Positions 1 to 7,052 of a DNA stretch of 11,940 bases are shown here, piece after piece. A model generated the notes under the pieces. It was not told the DNA's origin. It searched no databases and was given only the letters and a program-made list of their open reading frames with translations. Position numbers and translations under genes: made by a program. How positions within the stretch are numbered: position 1 is the stretch's first letter; every line of letters starts with the position of its first letter. The stretch is from Euperipatoides rowelli (taxonomy: Eukaryota; Onychophora; Udeonychophora; Euonychophora; Peripatopsidae): assembly GCA_003024985.2 (NCBI GenBank), contig PXIH01S0000772.1; one strand, given 5' to 3'.

Positions 1-269
1 TATATACTGTATATGTAAAGAAAAAAAGATTTGATTAGGACCAGGGACAACCTTGCTGGACGATAGTCTGTTGTTGTCCGGCATATTTGTTATTTGTCTG
101 ACCGGGAAAGGAATTTATGTTTATTCGAAAGGGCCAAACTAATTTAGATCATATTTGACAGGAAGCTTTTATGGGTCATAAGACGTATGAATGTTTGGGT
201 AGAAGTAGGCCATTGGTCAGTGGATTGTTATTGAGTAGAATGTATTCTATAGTATATATAAATATAAAT
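1..269. other. Unassigned AT-rich DNA with one dispersed-repeat segment
   Basis: I find no gene or complete element here. The one notable stretch is 66-90, which matches 8157-8181 at 23 of 25 positions by my count. Downstream of it, one frame reads through a short LLLSGIFVICLTGKG-like peptide and then meets a stop near 141. That could be a second small relic of the protein family seen at 8157-8781, but the stretch is too short to prove it. The remainder looks like decayed unique or repeat sequence. Confidence 0.4.
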
Positions 270-380
270 TAGGGTTTCTTAACCTTTTTGAGTTGCGACC
301 CAGATTGGGATAATAGTTTTGGTTTAGCGACCCAAATAGAATGCCTGACATCCAACACATTCGGTGTCTATAAAATGACT

Positions 381-391
381 CTTACAATGAC
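381..391 (+). repeat. Flanking direct repeat (left), candidate target-site duplication
   Basis: CTTACAATGAC occurs here and again, identically, at 690-700. The two copies directly flank the inverted ends of the 393-689 element, with one extra base on the left. A duplication of about 9-11 bp is longer than the 8 bp usual for hAT and is within the range seen for Mutator-like elements; that class assignment is inference. Confidence 0.7.
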
Positions 392-392
392 A

Positions 393-689
393 TGAGCACC
401 TAGAAACCGGAAGGCCTAAGTCCCATTTAGTCACATAATCAAGATGGATAGCAGCCTTAATTTTTTATATTTATAGTCCTAACCTTACCGTTACCCTAAC
501 TCCAACTATGTGTGAAATCCACTATACCCCCCAACACTATGATAATCTAGAGATGAAATAATAATATTTAATCGATTTCGATAATTTTGACACAACTTCC
601 ATCAGCTCTTTCTGTAATGACAAAAATATGTGCAGATATTAAAAACGCAGTAAAAATGTGACTTAGGCCTTCCAGTTTTTAGGTAGGCA
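393..689. mobile_element. 297-bp miniature inverted-repeat element, family T, copy 1
   Basis: The first 36 bases (393-428) and the complement of the last 36 (654-689) agree at 30 positions by my count. They share a solid core of GGAAGGCCTAAGTC. An identical 11-bp direct repeat, CTTACAATGAC, flanks both sides (381-391, 690-700), as expected for an insertion. The element carries no coding frame. Its interior includes a degenerate telomere-like stretch (475-503). Its complement resembles 1875-2044 and 3135-3282 over most of its length, so this is one of at least two copies in the window, in opposite orientation. It sits inside the older hAT-like remnant. The 11-bp duplication suggests a Mutator-like origin, but no transposase is present to confirm this. 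Confidence 0.8.
475..503 (-). repeat. Degenerate telomere-like (TTAGGG-related) stretch inside element T copy 1
   Basis: The complement reads GGAGTTAGGGTAACGGTAAG followed by GTTAGGACT, a mix of TTAGGG-like and variant units. The same order, with extra bases TCAGGG inserted, recurs on the plus strand at 3183-3218 inside the second copy of the element. It is therefore a conserved internal part of a transposon family and not a random interstitial telomere. Confidence 0.65.
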
Positions 690-943
690 CTTACAATGAC
701 TGTTATTGGCAAACTTTTAAGAAATGTGGGAAATGCAACACAGCAAGTTTATGAGTCATACAAACAAAAAAAATTCATTAGTAAATACTGAAGTGTTATC
801 TGACAGTATTGCCAGATAGTGATAGATAAATAACTTGTGGAGAGTTGCACAATAAGTTTTAGCGAATTCTGAATAATAAGAAACTCTTACATTTAACTCG
901 CAGGGGCTCGAGAGGTTTTTTAAATTATTTTTGTTTTTGTAAC

Positions 944-1399
944 CTGTGGCGTCTCACGGGGGGTGTGGCCCACACCAGGTGCATAGGTAAGGGTGTCACC
1001 CCCCCAAAAAAAAAAATTAAGGGGAGGGGTGCAAATAAACTCCTCTGCTCCTGCAAGAGTTGTCATTAGTTTATTTCATTAATTTTTTTCCCTATGGTAC
1101 TGAATAGGTCATACAATAGAACCAGACATAGCATTAAAGTGAAATTTAAAGTTTAAAAATCATAACAGCCAAAAAAAAAAAAAAAAAGCAAATCAAATCC
1201 TGACACAGAAAGGAAACAAAACAGCTAGTCAAAAAAAAAAAACTTATCAAAATTTCTGCAACAGAAATATAAATAAGGTACCCCGGGTACTAAAACATCA
1301 TGGTACACGAGGTCCAAGGGGGTAGGGTGACATTGACAACATTACAATGTGTTACAAACAGTGGCATCACTGGTGACACCAACCATAGTGATGCCACTG
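944..1399. mobile_element. 456-bp non-autonomous hAT element with perfect 8-bp duplication
   Basis: The element is flanked by identical 8-bp direct repeats TTTGTAAC at 936-943 and 1400-1407, the hallmark length for hAT insertion. The left terminus reads CTGTGGCGTCTCAC and the complement of the right terminus CAGTGGCATCACTATGG; 8 of the first 10 bases agree. Just inside the left end lies a GC-rich stretch with GGTGTGGCCCACACC and GGTGTCACCCC, a style I associate with a widespread CAGTGGCGTCACTA-type family of animal MITEs. The rest is AT-rich with several poly-A runs and no coding frame. The inner right portion has been rebuilt as a palindrome that includes host flank (1336-1421). The element is inserted in the older hAT-like remnant at 270-1613. 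Confidence 0.85.
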
Positions 1400-1421
1400 T
1401 TTGTAACACATTGTATGTTGT
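1336..1421. repeat. Long quasi-palindrome at the right end of the 944-1399 element
   Basis: Bases 1344-1371 are the exact reverse complement of 1387-1414 (28 of 28), separated by a 15-base spacer (1372-1386). Allowing one extra T at 1343, the arms extend to 1336 and 1421. The right arm comprises the element's terminal repeat, the 8-bp duplication TTTGTAAC and about 14 bases of host sequence. The left arm contains all of these in inverted order, inside the element. The inverted copy therefore includes host flank and must have formed after insertion. Fold-back template switching or an aborted excision hairpin would explain it; both are inference. Confidence 0.85.
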
Positions 1422-1614
1422 TTTTGTTGAAAATATCTCACAGCCCACAAAATATGCCAAGCAATCCAATTTTGGGTCACGACCCCATAGTTAAGATATA
1501 TTACATTCAAACAAAAATATTACTTTTTAAAATCATGTTAACACATTCTGTTGTGAAAATAACTAAATTTTTATTCTTCAGCTTAAGATATTCAGTAGTC
1601 TAAAGAAACCCTAT

Positions 1615-1835
1615 CTGCTGTGTCTCTATAAGCATGACCATTACTAGAGAATTTTATTGGGGTGGGTGGAGGGAGGGGGGGGGGGATTTGGGAAATTTTC
1701 TTACTCTGACTCCTCAAATTCCTATTCAGTTGGGTTTCTTTCCAAAAATGCCAACAGAAAATTTCCCAACTTTTGGACTTTCAGCTAAGGATTGTGGGAG
1801 GGGGAAGATCCACTTTCCCCTTAGTGACACCTCTG
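1615..1835. mobile_element. GC-rich MITE remnant with internal 14-bp inverted repeat
   Basis: The complement of the right edge reads CAGAGGTGTCACTAAGGGG (ending at 1835). This resembles the CAGTGGCATCACTATGG end of the neighbouring element at 944-1399, so I take it as a related hAT-like terminus. TTGGGAAATTTTCT (1688-1701) is the exact complement of 1756-1769. G-rich runs at about 1660-1685 and 1797-1804 lie near both edges. A possible left end, CTGTGTCTCTATAAG (about 1618-1632), is only loosely similar. I see no target duplication, so the left boundary is approximate. Confidence 0.4.
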
Positions 1836-2066
1836 GCAGCATGCAAGATCATACTGGCATATTATAAGAGAAATGTCTAGAAACAGGGCTTAATAAGTAA
1901 CATTGGCTGTGTTTTTAATATCTGTGCATGTACTGTGTTTTCTGTCATTATGGACAGGCTGAAGGAAGTTGTGTCAAATTTATAGAAATCAATCAAAAAA
2001 GGATTATTTCACCTCTAGATTATCACAGAGTTGGGGCATAGCGGGTTTAACAAGATCGCTGCGGCT

Positions 2067-2124
2067 GACTCAAATCCGAGTCAACGCGAACTTTCACAAT
2101 ATGCGGAACACTCGAATCCGAGTC
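2067..2124. repeat. Two copies of a 16-bp palindromic box (left pair)
   Basis: GACTCAAATCCGAGTC lies at 2067-2082 and CACTCGAATCCGAGTC at 2109-2124. Both fit the near-palindrome GACTCRRATCYGAGTC. The second is preceded by CAATATGCGG, which recurs as CAATATGTGG before the box at 3014, so the repeat unit is longer than the palindrome. Confidence 0.7.
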
Positions 2125-2200
2125 CATTGTGTTACAAGCTTCAAAATGCAAATATGAATTGGGCAACAGTGTTAAACATATTTTTATCATTTAGGCACAN

Positions 2201-2275
2201 AAAATAAAACGATTTTTGGGAAAAATAAAACGATTTTTCAATAAAATAACACCGATTTTCATGAAAAAATAACCT
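2201..2275 (+). repeat. Short degenerate tandem repeat, unit about 20-22 bp
   Basis: Three to four units of the form AAAATAAAACGATTTTT follow one another; the third reads AAAATAACACCGATTTTC. The 15 bases at 2240-2254 (AATAAAATAACACCG) recur as an exact reverse complement at 3430-3444. An N at 2200 marks an uncertain base at its left edge. Confidence 0.65.
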
Positions 2276-2710
2276 CCACAAATCAAGGTCCCTACTTATA
2301 GCATTCCTTAAAAATACAATAAATAATTAAAATTATTTATAATAACAGCATTCGATCAAGAAAACTTGAATAGCTCAAAAATTAACCTAGAATCTAGATA
2401 ATGAAGAAAAGCCATGTTACAGGTAAACTTATTAATTATGAATTACAGATTTACAAGTATGAATAAAAAAAGAGCAGAAGCAGATCATAAACAATCTTCT
2501 CTTATAACGAACATTTTTTAAAACGTTGAAAACTAATGTTCAGCTTCAAATAAACTTCAATATGTTGGTTTTACTAAGAAAATACTGTAGTTGATGAAAA
2601 ATGTTACAGTGCACTGTATGATTAACGTGACCATACGTCCTGTTTTGAACGGGACAGTGCCATTTTCAGGTAGCCTGTCCCGTTGTCCCCAAGCACAGCT
2701 TCGGGACGCA

Positions 2711-2920
2711 AAAANTGTTTGTTGGAATTTTTTTTTCTTTATATTTTAAAATTCCTGACAAAAAAGTAGAACGAAAAATGAAGTTTTTTTCTATCTGTTA
2801 TAGATTTTGAAATATTTAACAATATATTATTTGGACTATAATGAATGTGAATTTTTGAAAAAAAAAAAAAAAACTGTTTGTTGGAAATCATTTCCGTTTA
2901 TATATTATAATTCCTGTTAA
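2711..2920 (+). repeat. Pair of ~50-bp direct repeats beginning TGTTTGTTGGAA
   Basis: Bases 2711-2760 and 2870-2920 share TGTTTGTTGGAA, then a T-rich stretch with TTTATAT, then ATTCCTG. The copies start about 159 bp apart inside the hAT element, so the element's left part has a partial internal duplication. The N at 2715 lies within the first copy. Confidence 0.55.
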
Positions 2921-2957
2921 AAACAATGTTTTGACATAATAATTTGCATAAATGTGT

Positions 2958-3029
2958 GACTCAGATCCGAGTCTTACCGCAGACAGTAATAAAAATATTA
3001 GCAATATGTGGCTGACTCAGATCTGAGAC
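2958..3029. repeat. Two copies of a 16-bp palindromic box (right pair)
   Basis: GACTCAGATCCGAGTC lies at 2958-2973 and GACTCAGATCTGAGAC at 3014-3029. The second contains a perfect 12-base palindrome, CTCAGATCTGAG. Its upstream TGTGGCTGACTCAG matches TGCGGCTGACTCAA at the first left box (about 2060), so the two outermost boxes are the closest pair. Confidence 0.7.
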
Positions 3030-3182
3030 GCATTCTAAAAACTACACCACATTTCATAATAATTAATATGAAATATTTATATAAAGATATCATAATATCT
3101 AAATGCATTTTATAAGAAAAAATCTATTCCACATATAGCGGAGTATTTCAAATTTGCTTCCGCAGCGAACTGTTAATACGTA

Positions 3183-3218
3183 GGAGTTAGGGTTCAGGGT
3201 TACGGTAAGGTTAGGACT
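3183..3218 (+). repeat. Degenerate telomere-like stretch inside element T copy 2
   Basis: Successive units read GTTAGGG, TTCAGGG, TTACGG, TAAGG and TTAGG. This is the same order as the complement of 475-503, with one additional unit. It lies about 35 bp inside the right terminal repeat of the element. Confidence 0.65.
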
Positions 3219-3282
3219 GCAAATAATAAAAAAACTGTCATTCATTTACTAAAATGTCACTTATCGGGCTCTGTTTCTAGAC

Positions 3283-4137
3283 TTTAGACTCGCTTATTAA
3301 AAGTTACAGAAACACTGACCTAAATATATTGACATTTTTACCTTATCACAATATTTTTAATTCAGTACTTTAAAAAATTTTATTTTTAGGAAATACAATC
3401 TCTCTTTAATTGACTAAAAATGCCTGCAACGGTGTTATTTTATTCTGAAGATAGCCATCTCTAAAAATCTTATAGGAAAGTTGTGTTATTTTAGGATCTT
3501 TCATTGTCATAGCAATCTATTTCTTTGATTTATTGAATCAAAGATTTCCTTTTGTTACATTGCTTCTAAAATTACAATTTTTTTGACCTTGACAACATTT
3601 TATTTTGATTTTATACTTCATAATAATTAATAATGAACTTTGGTGATCTTAAATAAAGTACAATAGTATGTCATTTTCTTTATGTAACAAAATAGATGTT
3701 AAATTGTTATCCAAATCAAATATTTATCATCCTTTATTTAAATACTCCCACTATATCTTATCTAGAATTACTATTAATAAAATAATATCCTGCTTTGTTG
3801 TTATAATGTAATTAATCTATCAATATCCTTCTTTCACTTCCCCTATTGGTTCTTGTGAATCACTATTAATATATTATGCTTTGTAATTATAGTAATGTTC
3901 TATTTTAAATATGCACATTGTTTTGTTATTTGAAATTCTGTTTTCTTTCTTTTTTATAAATTTATAGCACATTTATATTGATAACATTAGCCAATAAAGC
4001 TAAACAATGTTTCCATTTGATCAACTCTTGATGTGATGTCAATGAAAACAAACCATTATTCATAATAATATTAAATTATGTTAGCTGTTCTTTTTATAGA
4101 TATCTATTTTACATGATTAATATTGGAACAAATTTGA
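3283..4137. other. AT-rich stretch without recognisable features
   Basis: About 850 bp of AT-rich sequence between the end of element T copy 2 and the LINE relic, inside the hAT element. Apart from a 15-base inverted match to 2240-2254 (at 3430-3444), I see no gene, no repeat unit and no element end. Confidence 0.5.
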
Positions 4138-4218
4138 GATAAGTTTCAACAGACTCTCAAGTTAAGAGTTAATAGATCTTTTTGGAATGGTTTACCAGAA
4201 AGAGTTGTAGAATCTAAG
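4138..4218 (+). pseudogene. Relic of a LINE (jockey/CR1-type) reverse-transcriptase C-terminus
   Basis: One frame without stops reads DKFQQTLK and then RVNRSFWNGLPERVVESK. The string RV...WN.LPE.VV is what I know from the C-terminal end of ORF2 in jockey- and CR1-like non-LTR retrotransposons, where it precedes an S.N.FK..LD segment. Here the match is lost at an N (4220) and an 18-base A run, which may be a retroposed tail or a patched assembly gap. Upstream, the frame closes at a stop around 4135. Only about 27 codons remain, so it is a fragment of a dead element. Assignment rests on motif memory. Confidence 0.5.
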
Positions 4219-4317
4219 TNAAAAAAAAAAAAAAAAAAGCTTAACAAAATATATGCTACAATCAAAATCAGAAGTCCCGTTTTGAGGAAAAAAATAAATG
4301 GTCACGTTATGTACGAT

Positions 4318-4550
4318 CCATGGCAAGGATGTCAAGAGCCTGTATGGGCCCCAAAGCAAAAATGTTTACGGGTCCCTTTGTAGGTAAATTGATAAGCTTT
4401 TTTTTTTGGTTGTGTTCCCTAAGCAGGGCCTCTTGAGTCACTACAGACCCAGGGAATGTTGCCCCTACTGCCCACCCACTCTTGTTGGGCCTGACCCATG
4501 GCACCAACCTGAAAACTGAAAATTTTTTCATTGCCCAAGGAAACAAAAAT
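4318..4550. repeat. GC-rich dispersed-repeat remnant beside the hAT element
   Basis: Base composition changes abruptly here, with GGGCCCC, GGGTCCC, AGGGCCTC, GACCCAGGG and TGCCCACCCACTC clusters. This vocabulary is typical of GC-rich non-autonomous DNA elements found in invertebrates and fish. CCATGG occurs near both ends (4319, 4497), but no terminal repeat can be fixed. The open frame on the minus strand across it is most likely fortuitous. Confidence 0.35.
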
Positions 4551-4589
4551 AGATTAAAAATGCACTGGATTTCATGAAGGAATTTCCTT

Positions 4590-4885
4590 GGTTATCTTAT
4601 AGTTGTACATTTGATGGCTGTTTTTGTAGATTGTGTGCATTTGGATGAGATGAAGGTCGTAGTCATGTGAAGCTGGGAAATGGAAACAAAAGAAATTTAA
4701 ATTGAACTATTTATTTTATATTTTAAATGTCCAGTGATATGTTGTAATGTCATGTGATGTCTGTTTACAGGCTCTGTGCAACTAGATGAGAGCCATAGAT
4801 GGTGGCCATCACTTGGTTGGTATAATGTATAGACCATTATACGGGAGTAGGTAGCCATTGTGGGGTCAGTAGAATTTCTGACCAA
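4590..4885. repeat. Possible diverged duplication, unit ~160 bp
   Basis: CTGTTTTTGTAGATTGTGTGCATT with GGATGAGA (4619-4650) resembles CTGTTTACAGGCTCTGTGCAACT with AGATGAGA (about 4760-4791) in the same orientation. Similarity is only moderate by eye. The second copy contains a 62-codon frame on the minus strand whose peptide I do not recognise. I treat it as a repeat remnant. Confidence 0.3.
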
Positions 4886-5227
4886 GACGTTTTAATTGTT
4901 AAATATATTGGCTAATAGAATATTTAAAAAAAAAAATATGTTATAAATTAATGAACTGGTGTTTGTTTGTTTTTATTTTTAATATATCAGTTTAACATTA
5001 TTTGAAAGCATAGCCAAACTGGAAATTTTGCTAATTTAAATTTATTCAAGAAATTAATATTTATGGAATATTGGAAATATTAACAAAACACAACTTAATG
5101 AATAATTTTTTTTCACTCCGACAATCTCAAGCTAAAATACTACTGCAGGGAAAAAAAAAAGAATTCTTGAATCAGGCGGAACAAAAAAGTTCCCTTCCCT
5201 ACCCCAGAAGCATATCCAAAGCTAATT

Positions 5228-5247
5228 CCCCCCCCCCCCCCCCCCCC
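5228..5247. repeat. Poly-C tract of 20
   Basis: An uninterrupted run of 20 C. Comparable C or G runs occur near 1674, 6302 (with N), 6656, 8146 (with N), 8331, 10837 and 11593. They make frames across them unreliable. Confidence 0.9.
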
Positions 5248-5324
5248 TGCATGAACAAGTAACACTATTGAGCTACAATGTAACTGCTCACTCACCAACT
5301 GAAAAACACAGCCAAAGTTATAAC

Positions 5325-5640
5325 AATTTTTTTAAAAAAGTTTATTTACAAATGTACATGAATCATAAGCTAACTTGTTTCGCAATCGACGCTTCTTCAT
5401 CTATAACCATTTCCCAAGTTACATTGAATTGTTTGTCTCTTCACAAGCGCACATTTCCCACCTCCAACATTCCTGATCTTACGAGCCAGCGACCAGTGGT
5501 GCAATTTCCCTGCATATGGCTTTTAACGGACGTAATGCTCGTAGAAAAACATCACCTTTTAACTGGGTCCATAAACAATCGGAGATACGGTGCCCCTGGG
5601 ATTAACCCTGTTTCCGGGACTATATATCAGAGCATGTAGC
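5325..5640 (-). mobile_element. Retroelement tail-like segment, possibly Penelope-like
   Basis: On the minus strand a less AT-rich segment ends in GATGAAGAAGCGTCGATTGC followed by GAAAC (complement of 5377-5401). After about 40 bases come an AATAAA signal (complement of 5341-5346) and an A-rich stretch. A GATGAAGAAGC...GCGAAAC block shortly before a polyadenylation-like end is a layout I associate with Penelope-like and similar retroelements, whose termini carry hammerhead-derived motifs. The core deviates from a real hammerhead (TAGATGA in place of CTGATGA). The plus-strand frame at 5268-5639 has no recognisable domain and crosses this segment, so I consider it fortuitous. The upstream boundary is a guess from composition. 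Confidence 0.35.
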
Positions 5641-7048
5641 AGTCTTGTGTGCTACTGCACCTTGACTGTAGCAACAATTTTGTTTGAGAATTCCTCACCT
5701 CCTTTCCATCCCATTTTATCTTCTCTCTCATTTGTATAATGCTTATTTTATATTTGTCTATCAAAAATAATTTTTTTTTGAGCATTTTGTTCCCCTCTCC
5801 CGCTAAATTTCTCTCCTACTTCATTTATTACCTGAATGTTTGTATTTCATTTTAGTATTTAATATTTATATTTGCATGTGTTGACCTATTATAATTTAAG
5901 TACACGGACTTAGAGCTTCGGATTTAGTCGTTTTGTCATTGATACTGTTTTCATTTTGTCATTTTTTCCGTCATTGAGTCTTTTGTATTACGGTAATCGC
6001 TTAGAAATAGGGACAGACATTTGGTATCATTTATAAAATGATCTTATAGAATTTTCAAACTAAAAATTAGCATTTTCGTAGCATTAAAAAAAATGTGTCA
6101 AAAAATTGAACATATTTTCATAAATTTGAGTGAAAATTATCACCATTTATTTTAATACCCTTCTACCCCACCTTTCCTGCCCCCCTGCCCCCCTCCCCCC
6201 CTGCAAAAAAAAAACTAGATTTTTAAACATATGCTAATAAACCTAGTGTGAGATCTATGATGTAAAATAAAACAATATAATAAAATAAATTAAAGAAACC
6301 CNCCCCCCCCCCCTCATGCAAGTTTGTTGGAATATGTAGTTTAGAGAAGAATATATTAAAATTCGGATTTCTGGATTAAGTCATTAACATTCAGTGTCAT
6401 TCGCTCAAATTGTGTTTTTTTTTTATTATAAGAACATCTAGGCCTATACATTATTTTTTTTTTAATTTTAAACTTAATAACTGGAGTAATAGTTGCTTTA
6501 AAGGAAACACACCGGTCTGAGAGAAAAGTATAAACTACTGTTTATAAGCAAGTCTTTCATATTTATCTAATGATTTACATCTAGGTATTTTGTTAAGTTA
6601 AAAATAACACGATTTTAAACATTTATTGCCTAAATGAAATTAAATTATATTGGAGGAGGGGGGGGGGGTAGAAAAAAGAAAATAGAAATGTTTATTATTT
6701 GCCACTGCAGACATCCTGTTTTAATTTTTTTTAATCTTTATTGAAATACACCACATTATTTTAAAATCAAGAAATTTTATTTTGACTATTATCACTTTGA
6801 CGAGGAAGTATCACATTACTAATGTAATTACTTTCAAAGACAAATTTTTAGTTAAAAGAAAAAAAAAAAAACTCTCAATGTTTAAAAAAAAAAGGTTCAA
6901 TAACTTCAATTTAGCTTTTTTATCACATTTAAACGACATAATTCAAATAAAAAATTCAAAGATTTAAAGAAATAAACATATACTTTCGCTAATGCTACAA
7001 AGAGAGTAAATGCACGTCCCTAATTACAAATAATTTACGGTACGGTAA
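5641..7048. other. AT-rich region without assignable features
   Basis: About 1.4 kb with no gene or element end that I can see. It contains C-rich tracts at 6170-6204 and 6299-6313 (with N at 6302), a G run at about 6656-6668 and several A or T runs. A short hairpin, GTAGCA...TGCTAC, lies at about 5636-5655. Confidence 0.5.
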
Positions 7049-7052
7049 TTAA

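Larger units (their letters stand above)
270..1613. mobile_element. Old hAT-type DNA transposon remnant, host of two nested elements
   Basis: The left end reads TAGGGTTTCTTAACC, then TTGCGACCCA (293-302) and a second TAGCGACCCA (325-334). The right side has GGGTCACGACCCC near 1474-1486 followed by TTAAGA. The complement of AAGAAACCCTA near 1603-1613 repeats the terminal TAGGGTTTCTT. A start of the type YAGGGTTTCTTAACC followed by GCGACCC boxes is typical of non-autonomous hAT elements in animals; that comparison is from general knowledge. I see no 8-bp target duplication and no transposase. The right boundary is uncertain and could be near 1497 instead of 1613. Without its two insertions the element would be roughly 0.57 kb. 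Confidence 0.55.
2045..3134. mobile_element. Insert splitting element T copy 2, with palindromic subterminal boxes
   Basis: The insert is bounded by the 7-bp direct repeat ATAGCGG (2038-2044, 3135-3141), 7 of 8 if one more base is included. Near each edge are two copies of a 16-bp palindromic box (2067, 2109 and 2958, 3014). Paired sites near both ends are what transposase-binding subterminal repeats look like. However, I see no matching terminal inverted repeat at the exact edges. The left end of another hAT element (2623) lies inside it, so its history is mixed. No protein is recognisable. Confidence 0.4.
1875..3282. mobile_element. Element T copy 2, interrupted by a ~1.1-kb insert
   Basis: The left end (1875-1905) and the complement of 3252-3282 agree at 25 of 31 positions, starting GTCTAGAAACAG; nearly all differences are transitions. 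The left part, 1875-2044, aligns with the complement of copy 1 (roughly 530-689). It shares GTTTTTAATATCTG, GGAAGTTGTGTCAAA and CTCTAGATTATCA in order. The right part, 3135-3282, holds the telomere-like stretch and then the end, matching the other half of copy 1 less closely. Both halves carry ATAGCGG at the break (2038-2044 and 3135-3141), as expected if something inserted there with a short duplication. I see no convincing duplication outside the outer ends. It has no coding capacity. Confidence 0.65.
2623..4309. mobile_element. Decayed hAT element of the GTGACCATACGTCC type
   Basis: The left end reads TAACGTGACCATACGTCC and the complement of the right end TAACGTGACCAT, an identical 12 bases. 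The flanks TGTATGAT (2615-2622) and TGTACGAT (4310-4317) agree at 7 of 8, consistent with an aged 8-bp hAT duplication. GTGACCATACGTCC followed by an inverted pair, AACGGGACAG and CTGTCCCGTT, is a pattern I know from widespread animal hAT elements. The matching AAACGGGACTT is seen just inside the right end. The 1.69-kb interior has no transposase frame. It contains the right half of element T copy 2 and a LINE protein relic. The overlap with 1875-3282 is not simple nesting. Confidence 0.65.

Noticed and set aside
393-689. Possible CRISPR-like or phage structure because of repeated motifs
   Set aside because: Only two dispersed, inverted copies exist, with no regular spacers. The telomere-like and hAT context is eukaryotic.
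1634-1867. 77-codon frame, glycine- and proline-rich
   Set aside because: It is translated from a G run and the palindromic MITE remnant; its composition is explained by the repeat.
4697-4885. 62-codon minus-strand frame as an exon
   Set aside because: It has a plausible amino-acid mix, but I cannot link it to any family, and the DNA looks like a diverged duplicated repeat. Splice-like AG/GT dinucleotides here are not informative.
5268-5639. 123-codon open frame on the plus strand
   Set aside because: It is the longest frame but has no recognisable domain, overlaps a minus-strand retroelement-tail-like segment and begins in AT-rich repeat sequence. It is more likely fortuitous.
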